Assembly: GCF_024519285.1 (NCBI RefSeq)
Contig: NZ_JAMZCY010000006.1
Span: 124,001 to 188,000, forward strand
Direction of reading: 5' to 3'
Source: Cohnella sp. WQ 127256
Lineage (GTDB): Bacteria; Bacillota; Bacilli; Paenibacillales; Paenibacillaceae
Length of the DNA stretch: 64,000 nt
Under the pieces are notes generated by a model. The model was not told the origin of the DNA. It made no database searches and saw nothing but the letters and a program-made list of their open reading frames with translations. This document shows, piece by piece, positions 37,401 to 43,930 of this stretch (position 1 is its first letter; each line of letters begins with the position of its first letter). The translations under genes and the position numbers were made by a program.

Positions 37401-37616
37401 TATGCGTTCTACACTTCGCCGGATAACATAATCTTTACGCAATTAGCTCCGTCGAAGACAGCCGTAAACGGAACAGGCATAGTCTGGAATAAAGTAACGT
37501 ATAGCGGAGATACATTGCCTGCCGGAACAAAGTACCTTAAGATTGTGTACAAGCACAATTCCACAAATTATTGGAACCCGCAATTAGCAAGAGTGGAGTA
37601 CACATTTGCAAATTAA
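34473..37616 (+). CDS. Large secreted protein, GxGYxYP-like with inserted laminin-G-like domain and C-terminal duplication
   Basis: This 1047-residue exported protein has a signal peptide (KATKIMITILICIASTFSGY). Residues about 25-480 resemble GxGYxYP putative glycosidases (DYVALKIVQGVVNRTEPNLF), though the signature itself is degenerate (PLGFADYDEMP). Residues about 492-656 form a laminin-G/DUF1080-like jelly roll (DDFSSGTGKWTSASGTW), after which GxGYxYP-like sequence resumes. The last 290 residues are two copies of a roughly 140-residue module with WFWPDEAITDYAFYTSPDNI in both, probably carbohydrate-binding. ATG 34473 follows GGGGTGG. Catalysis is not proven; a wall- or mannan-directed role is inferred from neighbours. 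Confidence 0.65.
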   Translation: MGKATKIMITILICIASTFSGYQVSTATGKTVYYFKAYDLAGYNDPETGLPSTLLGMSDYVALKIVQGVVNRTEPNLFVDQSLNYYTDSDIHWKAYYENKGYTFVTLNSIGEVYDTFKSYFNGVVTFNHTLTTDLYHWPELDMAAVVGSLTDRIPILSSQVSHFQTEYGLYPATTLTLTDSFMDYPDAPSIISGRLETYGWTTPLQAYEWGYNHLLKYCNPHEFHHMAEESFDLAAERKMFYAYLLSGDSNQFNLLKSIYGYYDARNASFPVWGWVQQEDIDLDAMAPYGGYIKMAGSTNLSFHNKIPTAENSFKHNVNYTMDNTTLDEDKYYITFTASENDTPKAVTTFQFGSWLDDNRGEVPINWGFEASMAEETPALAEYYYAAATDNDYFFSGGATPLGFADYDEMPVDARNDIKNRGAILMNKVDQRFLDLYSGYGAIGPFDPAIYEDLGGALGLDAFVSEIPSGDYQVWGNTFVSGRSNMYPLRQTDFSDDFSSGTGKWTSASGTWAIEGGEFSQSSTALTQRLAYATSGVHTYVNADVRLSKQASVSGSAGIVFRKGTGDNYYWFYLKDGNKAGLMKVVNGTQTILGTEVDFTHQADTFYDLRIVASGTSLKGYVNNKLVIDITDATFTSGSLGLATGSSHTHFDEIKAVSTTQAQQIINYIKSQTVDIAKAKPSFLSGYYGYMFTGEAEKNQYGHEPGAGQVMAVNPTILKEVQDTLNALFPGQYKFARLDEMVSAQRLYADRLITSMHDDLNDFSKMHSHSPNLYFDTSGPTNFNGDASRLTRNSNTEEYAVYKTPSMTRDLTGFSAEGWFWPDEAITDYAFYTSPDNITYTSFTSSTTTVSGTGSVWNKVIYNGSNLPAGTKFIKIVYKHNSSNYWNPQLGSFEILTEPISETVTDDMNDWSKVFSHSASLFIDASGQANFNGDASRLARTSNTEEYVVYKTPATAQSMTSFSADGWFWPDEAITDYAFYTSPDNIIFTQLAPSKTAVNGTGIVWNKVTYSGDTLPAGTKYLKIVYKHNSTNYWNPQLARVEYTFAN

Positions 37617-37646
37617 TATCGCTCGCTAAGCGATTCTGGAAAAGTG

Positions 37647-37690
37647 AAAGTAATACTTCTGCATATCAATTGCAGAGGTATTACTTTTAT
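37647..37690 (+). terminator. Terminator of the large secreted-protein gene
   Basis: AAAGTAATACTTCTGCA (37647-37663) pairs with TGCAGAGGTATTACTTT (37671-37687) with one mismatch-like G-T position, followed by TTTAT. It lies 30 bases after the stop. Confidence 0.85.
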
Positions 37691-37750
37691 CGTTGTATGG
37701 CGGCTCTTGAAATTTCCATTTATTCTTAAATATCAACGGTGGGGTAGCCT

Positions 37751-40108
37751 ATGGGGAAGACATCAGCATGGAGTCCATTTATCTATTTCTTGAAGCATAA
37801 CAAATCATTAATTCGAATGCTCCTCATCCTAATCATGTCCTGTGCTATTCTTCTTTCATCGTTGTCTGCATTTCTATTCAGCAAATATTCGGAAAGAAGC
37901 ATACAGGATACGTACAGCATCTCAGTGGATCAACTAGAGCAGACTTATCGAATGATAGATGCACAGTTGATGGCTGTGTATAATTATTACTCCAGATTTT
38001 TTAGAAACAACAGCAATGTATTTAATGCTCTCTATGCCGATCAATTCGGAACGGAAGAGATGTACGAGATTAGTAAAACGCTTATCGACTCTATGCAGTT
38101 CAGTCCCTTAGTCTCGTCTGTTTATATCCTAAATCGGAATGCTGACGCCGTATTCTCAAGTGGAACAACAGTTAGGGAGACCGGGGAATTCTACGACAAG
38201 GACATTGTGGATTATTTGAACGAGACTAATGTGGTCAACAATCCGATCTTTATTCCTAGGGATGCAAACTTTCGTATTTATGATAAATGGGAAGAACACA
38301 AGTTTATCTCTATTATTTTCTCAGAATCATCGAATACAGCGACGACCGATGCAGCGTTAATTATCAATATCAGCCTCGAAAAAATAAAGGAAATGTTGGC
38401 GCTGGAGTCGATGGGCAATAAGAATCAGAAGTTGATCGTTAACCACAAGGGTACCGTCATTATACAAACGGACAATTTTGCCTCCAATCGTGAATTGTCG
38501 GATGAAGCGTTTTTTCGCACGATTCAATCAAATGCCAAAGAAGAGAATAGCGGATACTTCACCTCGGATAAACAGGGCAAGAAGCACTTCATTACGTATT
38601 TAAAATCCAGTAATATTCTAGGATGGTACTTCATCAGTATCATTGAATATGAACAATTGGTATCCCGAATATCTCAACTGGGAGACACCGTTTTTCTGAT
38701 TACAGGCATTTTTATCCTCATATCCGCCATTATTTCTCTATTGTTTATAAGAAGCTTGTATAAACCGATACATCGCTTAATCCAGCGGGTTAAATCACAG
38801 GGCAAGCTTTCGGCGAATTCTTCATCGGTCAGCGAATTCGAGTTTCTTCGCGATGCCTTCGATCACATGACAACCGATATATCCGGATTGAATCATACAT
38901 TGAACGCCTATAGGCCGGCCAAGAAAAAGGAGCTTCTGGAGCGGCTCATACGTAACGAAGTCTACCTGAACAAGAATATGGAGGATGAACTTCAATCTGT
39001 CGGCATCCCACCCAATTCTGAGCACAATCTTATTGTTATCCTTAGAATAGATGAATATAAAGCATTATCAGAGCGCTACTCTCTGCGGGATATCGCGTTA
39101 TACCGGTTTGCCATTTCTAATATTTCGAGTGAGCTAATTGAAGGGAATTATTATGTTGAAGAAATTGAGAGCAGAGAGGATACAATTAGCTTTCTTATTA
39201 GCTCAATGAAAGGCAAACCCTTACTGAATGTAAAAGAAAATTTCAAAAACATTCAAGAAGCAGTTGAAATCAATGTGAAGCTGTCCATAACTGTGGGAAT
39301 CGGTACTGTATTCAGTCATATTTCAGATATTGGAAAGTCCTATTATAGTGCTATAAACGCTTCGAATAGCAGACTCAGACTTGGCAGGGGAGCTATTATT
39401 GATCAGGATTCAGTTCCAGGTAATGGGGGAGAAGAATATTTATACCCGCTTGATTTGGAAAAAAAGCTAGTGGATAGTCTGAAGCTTGAAGATGAAGAAA
39501 AATATATGCGAACATTAGACAAGCTCATGCAATCGGTAAGTCAATTTACTTATGACGAGATTATTCTCTCCTTAACCCAATCGGCACTTGCAATCATTAA
39601 GACAGCTACAGGCATCATGCAGGTTGATCCTGAGCGACTGGGATCACAGAGACAGAATATTATGAAACAAATTTCTGAGTTAGACACCCTTAATGAAATT
39701 AAGGATTGGTACAAGAAGCTTTATATTGCAATTATCACCGTTGTGAACGAAAGAAAAGATTCCAAGCAAGAAGAAGTGATTAAGAAAGTTGAGGAATACA
39801 TCCTTACACATTATCACGATACGAACTTGAGCGTTGAAAGTCTGGCTGAGTTGGTTTACCTATCGCCTAATCATTTGCGATTAATCTTCAAGAAGCAGGT
39901 AGGAAAGTCGATATCCGAATATATTACGGATGTTCGATTCATGCATGCTATGCAGCTGCTGCGAGAAACAAATGATTCGATCAAAGATATTGCGGAAGAA
40001 GTGGGCTTTGCTAACTCAAGCTACTTCTATACGAGCTTCAAAAAATATACGGGAGTAAGCGCTGCGCAGTATCGGGAAGATTCCAAAGAACGCCATTTGA
40101 CCTCATAA
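37751..40108 (+). CDS. Membrane-bound AraC-family sensor-regulator
   Basis: This 785-residue one-component regulator has a transmembrane helix at about residues 20-42, an extracytoplasmic Cache-like domain to about 310, a second helix (TVFLITGIFILISAIISLLFI), a cytoplasmic linker region with a degenerate GGDEF-like fold, and a C-terminal AraC domain (LSVESLAELVYLSPNHLRLI then IAEEVGFANSSYFYTSFKKY). Such proteins sense extracellular ligands and switch on the adjoining transporter. It is followed directly by the LplB/LplC-type permeases at 40319. Its stop codon lies in the loop of its own terminator (40085-40126). Confidence 0.9.
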   Translation: MGKTSAWSPFIYFLKHNKSLIRMLLILIMSCAILLSSLSAFLFSKYSERSIQDTYSISVDQLEQTYRMIDAQLMAVYNYYSRFFRNNSNVFNALYADQFGTEEMYEISKTLIDSMQFSPLVSSVYILNRNADAVFSSGTTVRETGEFYDKDIVDYLNETNVVNNPIFIPRDANFRIYDKWEEHKFISIIFSESSNTATTDAALIINISLEKIKEMLALESMGNKNQKLIVNHKGTVIIQTDNFASNRELSDEAFFRTIQSNAKEENSGYFTSDKQGKKHFITYLKSSNILGWYFISIIEYEQLVSRISQLGDTVFLITGIFILISAIISLLFIRSLYKPIHRLIQRVKSQGKLSANSSSVSEFEFLRDAFDHMTTDISGLNHTLNAYRPAKKKELLERLIRNEVYLNKNMEDELQSVGIPPNSEHNLIVILRIDEYKALSERYSLRDIALYRFAISNISSELIEGNYYVEEIESREDTISFLISSMKGKPLLNVKENFKNIQEAVEINVKLSITVGIGTVFSHISDIGKSYYSAINASNSRLRLGRGAIIDQDSVPGNGGEEYLYPLDLEKKLVDSLKLEDEEKYMRTLDKLMQSVSQFTYDEIILSLTQSALAIIKTATGIMQVDPERLGSQRQNIMKQISELDTLNEIKDWYKKLYIAIITVVNERKDSKQEEVIKKVEEYILTHYHDTNLSVESLAELVYLSPNHLRLIFKKQVGKSISEYITDVRFMHAMQLLRETNDSIKDIAEEVGFANSSYFYTSFKKYTGVSAAQYREDSKERHLTS

Positions 40109-40126
40109 GGGTCAGATGGCGTTCTT
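40085..40126 (+). terminator. Terminator overlapping the stop codon of the AraC sensor gene
   Basis: The left arm (40085-40102, AAAGAACGCCATTTGACC) lies inside the coding sequence and pairs with 40109-40126 (GGTCAGATGGCGTTCTTT) with one bulge. The TAA stop codon (40106-40108) is in the loop. A TTTCATTTCG tract follows. Confidence 0.8.
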
Positions 40127-40180
40127 TCATTTCGTTATTCATGAATAATCGGTTACGTAATGAGGATATTAGGTGCCCAT

Positions 40181-40218
40181 TCATGAATGATCAAGGCAAT
40201 CATTAAAAAACAAGCTAC
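40181..40218 (+). repeat. 38-base dispersed repeat, copy 2
   Basis: This matches 31663-31700 with three mismatches. It lies about 100 bases before the likely start of the permease gene. It also falls in an open frame continuous with the permease (from ATG 40187, reading IKAIIKKQAT), and copy 1 can be read similarly (IKLIIKKQAT) before a stop. Both may therefore be pieces of one former coding sequence. Confidence 0.7.
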
Positions 40219-40318
40219 TCAACAATGTGCGTTAAAGGATAAGCTGATAAGCAATCGACGAGGTCAAGAGTTAGAAATACTTATTGGTGATTTTATGGAT
40301 CAGGAGTGTGCAGAGTGG

Positions 40319-41263
40319 ATGGAGCAGACAAAATTTAGAAGAAACGTGTTTCAATCGGTTTTTCGAGAATTGGCAAGAAATAAATATCTTTATTTGCTGA
40401 CAGTGCCAGGCTTACTTTTTATTCTGATCTTCAATTACATTCCGATGCTCGGTGTCTATGTAGCCTTCTTGGATTTTAATCCGATCAAGGGTTTGACTGG
40501 CAGTGAGTTTGTAGGCTTGCGAAACTTCGACTTCTTTTTCAGCGGACTCGATTGGCCGCGAGTGACGTTTAATACGATTTATCTTAATCTTCTATTTATC
40601 CTGGGAGAGATTGTATCCGCAATCGTGTTGGCTGTCGTCATTAATGAAATAGGCGGTAAATGGTTTAAGAGAGTAACGCAGTCAGTCATTATTCTTCCTT
40701 TCTTTATTTCTTGGGCAGTGGTCTCGATATTCATGATTGCACTCCTCTCCTCAGATACGGGCTTGATCAACAACACTTTAGAGGCTATGGGCTTACAATC
40801 CATCAGTTTTTATTCGTCTCCCGAAGCGTGGCCAGGGATTCTGATCGCAATCCGTATTTGGAAGAGCGCCGGATATGGAACCATTATTTATTTGGCTGCA
40901 ATGGCCGGAATTAACAATGATTTATACGAGTCGGCCAAGATTGATGGAGCAAACCGCTTGCAAATGATTCGTTATATCACACTCCCTCTAATGAAGAGCA
41001 TCACAATCCTTCTTGTCCTGCTTGCTCTAGGGAAAATTTTCTATGGAGATTTCGGCATGATTTATGCGCTGGTCGGAGATAACCAATTCTTGTACCCAAC
41101 GACGGACGTCATCGATACGTTTGTGTACAGGTCACTTCGTACGTTAGGGGATTTCGGCATGGCTTCAGCAGTTGGACTGTATCAGTCCATTATGGGGCTT
41201 ATCCTTATCTTGATCACGAATAAGATCGTGAAATTATACGACAGAGATGCTTCAATTTATTAA
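40319..41263 (+). CDS. Oligosaccharide ABC transporter permease (LplB type)
   Basis: This 314-residue permease has about six transmembrane helices. LplB-type features are the YLYLLTVPGLLFILIFNYIPMLG start and the EAA loop ESAKIDGANRLQMIRYITLPL. ATG 40319 is taken as the start; AGGAG lies 12 bases upstream, and the protein beyond it matches the usual LplB length. The in-frame sequence from 40187 would add 44 residues unlike any permease and overlaps a dispersed repeat. It forms a complete importer with the next two genes, lacking an ATPase. Confidence 0.88.
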   Translation: MEQTKFRRNVFQSVFRELARNKYLYLLTVPGLLFILIFNYIPMLGVYVAFLDFNPIKGLTGSEFVGLRNFDFFFSGLDWPRVTFNTIYLNLLFILGEIVSAIVLAVVINEIGGKWFKRVTQSVIILPFFISWAVVSIFMIALLSSDTGLINNTLEAMGLQSISFYSSPEAWPGILIAIRIWKSAGYGTIIYLAAMAGINNDLYESAKIDGANRLQMIRYITLPLMKSITILLVLLALGKIFYGDFGMIYALVGDNQFLYPTTDVIDTFVYRSLRTLGDFGMASAVGLYQSIMGLILILITNKIVKLYDRDASIY

Positions 41264-41280
41264 TTTGCTGGGGGACCAAC

Positions 41281-42162
41281 ATGAAAACACGAACATGGAG
41301 CGACAAGTTGTTACTGGGGATTTTCTATATTGCCATTAGTTTATTTGCTCTCGTTTGTATTCTACCCTTCCTGTTGCTGGTTTCCAGCTCAATGACGGAT
41401 GAATTGTCACTTATTCAGAATGGATACAACCTGATGCCTCAGAAATTTTCCTTTGAAGCTTATAAGCTCATTCTTAAGACAGATGTCATCTACAATTCTT
41501 ATCTTGTCACCGCCATCATGACCTTAGTTGGAACGGTGCTCAGTATGATCGTAACTAGCGGGATTGCTTACGCGATTTCAGAAAGAAGACTGAAGTATGC
41601 AGGCGTCATCTCTTTTTTCTTATATCTAACTATCTTGTTTAATGGCGGTTTAGTCGCGTATTACCTGTTAATTGTGAAGTATTTGCATATGAAGGATACG
41701 TTATGGGCGCTAGTTCTTCCAGGTATTTTAAGTCCATATTACGTGTATATGCTCCGTAACTTTTTCCGTACAGTACCGGAAGCCTTGTCTGAATCTGCAC
41801 GTATTGATGGGGCCAACGATTTTACGGTTTTGTTGCGAATTATTATACCGGTTTCGTTGCCTGCGATGTCAACGATTGGGTTGTTTTATGCAATCGGTTT
41901 CTGGAATGAATGGTTCAGAGCACTGTTGTTTATTGAGAAACCAGATCTTTATCCTTTGCAATATATCATTATGGCTATTATTCGTAATCTCGATTTTGCG
42001 AGCAGCATGATTAATAGCAATCAGCAAATCGCCACGGTCGTACCTGCGCTCTCGGCAAGGATGGCGACTACTGTCGTTGCAATTGGGCCTATCATTTTTC
42101 TATACCCTTTTCTCCAGAGGTATTTCATTCGAGGGCTGGTTATGGGTGCTGTGAAGGGCTAA
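41281..42162 (+). CDS. Oligosaccharide ABC transporter permease (LplC type)
   Basis: This 293-residue permease is the partner of the preceding one. It has about six transmembrane helices and an EAA-like loop, ESARIDGANDFTVLLRIIIPVSLP. The C terminus, YPFLQRYFIRGLVMGAVKG, is the classic LplC ending. It starts 17 bases after the LplB-type gene. Confidence 0.92.
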   Translation: MKTRTWSDKLLLGIFYIAISLFALVCILPFLLLVSSSMTDELSLIQNGYNLMPQKFSFEAYKLILKTDVIYNSYLVTAIMTLVGTVLSMIVTSGIAYAISERRLKYAGVISFFLYLTILFNGGLVAYYLLIVKYLHMKDTLWALVLPGILSPYYVYMLRNFFRTVPEALSESARIDGANDFTVLLRIIIPVSLPAMSTIGLFYAIGFWNEWFRALLFIEKPDLYPLQYIIMAIIRNLDFASSMINSNQQIATVVPALSARMATTVVAIGPIIFLYPFLQRYFIRGLVMGAVKG

Positions 42163-42220
42163 GTCCGATATCCATCGGTTTAGTATAGATGTTATTATAA
42201 AAAAAATGGAGGGTTCAATT

Positions 42221-43849
42221 TTGAAGATCAAAGTGATGAGAAGTACAGCGCTAGTGTTATTCATGGTTATGTTGATGAGTATGTTGGCAGCGTGTGCGCA
42301 AAAAAACGATAAGAGCAACGCGACCCATGCAAATGCTCCAACAGAAAGCGCACAATCAGAAGCTCCTGAAGCAAGCAAGCCTGCACCAGACCCCGTTGAG
42401 TTGAATTTCATGCTATGGGGGGATAAACCGGCGGGAATGGATGATGTGCTGGCAGAATTCGAGAAGAGAACCAAAGACACGCTGAATATGAAGATCAATA
42501 TTTCATGGACGCCAATGGCTGACTTCTTCAATAAAGTGAAGTTGAAGCTGACGGCTGGCGAAGAAGTGGATGCTGTCTTTGATGCCCCTTGGGCTACAAT
42601 GATTAACAATATCAATCAAGATCTATATCTGGAATTAGACAAATATTTCTTGAATGACGAATATCCGGGATTAAAGCAGGCTTTCGGACAAGAGTATGTC
42701 AATAACAACAAGTTTAATGAAAAGCTTTATGGGATTCCTTTCACGCAAGGTTATAAAGAAATTAATGGCTTCTTTATTCGCAAAGACTTAAGAGAAAAGT
42801 ACGGAATGGGTCAGATATCGAGTCTAAGCGAGCTGGAGCAATACTTTGATCATGTCCTAAAGAATGAGTCAGGAATGATTCCGTTAGCCGATGATGGGAA
42901 CGCTTTAAGATGGAATTACGGCCTGAATGACGAGAACGACTATTTCCTTGCAAAGTCCAATAAGTTCATGATCGGACTGACAGGCAGCATACAGGCACAA
43001 TGTGAAATGAGTGGAGACTTGAAGGAATGCGTTACTATGGAGCTGCCCGGAGATAGACAAGAGCAATTAGAGGGAATTCCATATGATACTGTAGAGATTT
43101 CGACACGTTGGAAGGGTACAGGCTACTTCGAGAAGGATCTGTTGACACAGCAAAATGCAGCCTCTATGTTCTCTGCTGGGAAGTCCGGAGCCCTGGCGCA
43201 TGGCATCTCTCAATTTGCGACCCTTAAAGATCAGCTTGCTAAAGCAGTGCCCGGTGCGCAATTAGAGTTTTTCTCCTCCGGTGATTCACAGCGCGCTTTA
43301 CAGCCTCGTGCAATGAAAACAGACTTCAAAGCGTTCAACTTTATTAGCATTCCGGTAACCTCCAAGAAAGCGGATTCGGTTATGAAGTTCTTTGATTGGT
43401 TGTTCTCAGATAAGGCCAATCATGATTTGTTCGAACGCGGGATAGAGGGCGTCGATTGGATTGCGGAAGGGGATGCTCTGTTCAAATATCCAGAAAGCGG
43501 TCCAAGATATGTGTTCCCAGGCTATCAAATGACTTGGAATCCGAATTCGATCCGTAATTTGGCAGGAATGGATGAACAGGTATACCAGCTTCTCGATTAT
43601 TCCATGAATGTGGATAGCTACTATCAAACGCCGCTCGCGGGCTTTACCTTCGATACCGAGCCTGTTAAATCGGAAATAGCTAAAGTAGCTCCAGTTATGG
43701 ATCAAATCGGTCAAATCTATGCTTCGGGTGCTTTCCAAGATACATTCAAGAAAGCCCACGATTTAAACCAGAAAGCGCGCAAGCTTGGGTTAGATAAGAT
43801 TCGTGAAGAGGCAACCAAGCAGATTAATGCGTATTTGGCAGCTAAGTAA
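42221..43849 (+). CDS. Oligosaccharide-binding lipoprotein (LipO type)
   Basis: This 542-residue lipoprotein delivers oligosaccharide to the LplB/LplC-type permeases. It has a signal peptide ending in lipobox LAAC, an Ala/Ser/Pro-rich linker, then a family 1 solute-binding domain (VELNFMLWGDKPAGMDDVLAE). TTG 42221 is preferred over ATG 42206, since GGAGGG lies between them and the hydrophobic signal begins at the TTG. A terminator follows. By context the ligand is a mannoside. Confidence 0.87.
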   Translation: MKIKVMRSTALVLFMVMLMSMLAACAQKNDKSNATHANAPTESAQSEAPEASKPAPDPVELNFMLWGDKPAGMDDVLAEFEKRTKDTLNMKINISWTPMADFFNKVKLKLTAGEEVDAVFDAPWATMINNINQDLYLELDKYFLNDEYPGLKQAFGQEYVNNNKFNEKLYGIPFTQGYKEINGFFIRKDLREKYGMGQISSLSELEQYFDHVLKNESGMIPLADDGNALRWNYGLNDENDYFLAKSNKFMIGLTGSIQAQCEMSGDLKECVTMELPGDRQEQLEGIPYDTVEISTRWKGTGYFEKDLLTQQNAASMFSAGKSGALAHGISQFATLKDQLAKAVPGAQLEFFSSGDSQRALQPRAMKTDFKAFNFISIPVTSKKADSVMKFFDWLFSDKANHDLFERGIEGVDWIAEGDALFKYPESGPRYVFPGYQMTWNPNSIRNLAGMDEQVYQLLDYSMNVDSYYQTPLAGFTFDTEPVKSEIAKVAPVMDQIGQIYASGAFQDTFKKAHDLNQKARKLGLDKIREEATKQINAYLAAK

Positions 43850-43876
43850 GACTCGCATCCCTATTCAAATTATAAG

Positions 43877-43914
43877 CAGGATCGACAATGCATTAACCAG
43901 TCGATCCTGTTTTT
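43877..43914 (+). terminator. Terminator between transporter and alpha-mannosidase genes
   Basis: CAGGATCGAC (43877-43886) pairs perfectly with GTCGATCCTG (43900-43909), followed by TTTTT. The ribosome binding site AGGAGG of the next gene starts only a few bases later, so this probably acts as a partial terminator that lowers mannosidase expression relative to the transporter. Confidence 0.75.
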
Positions 43915-43930
43915 ATAGGAGGACAATCGG

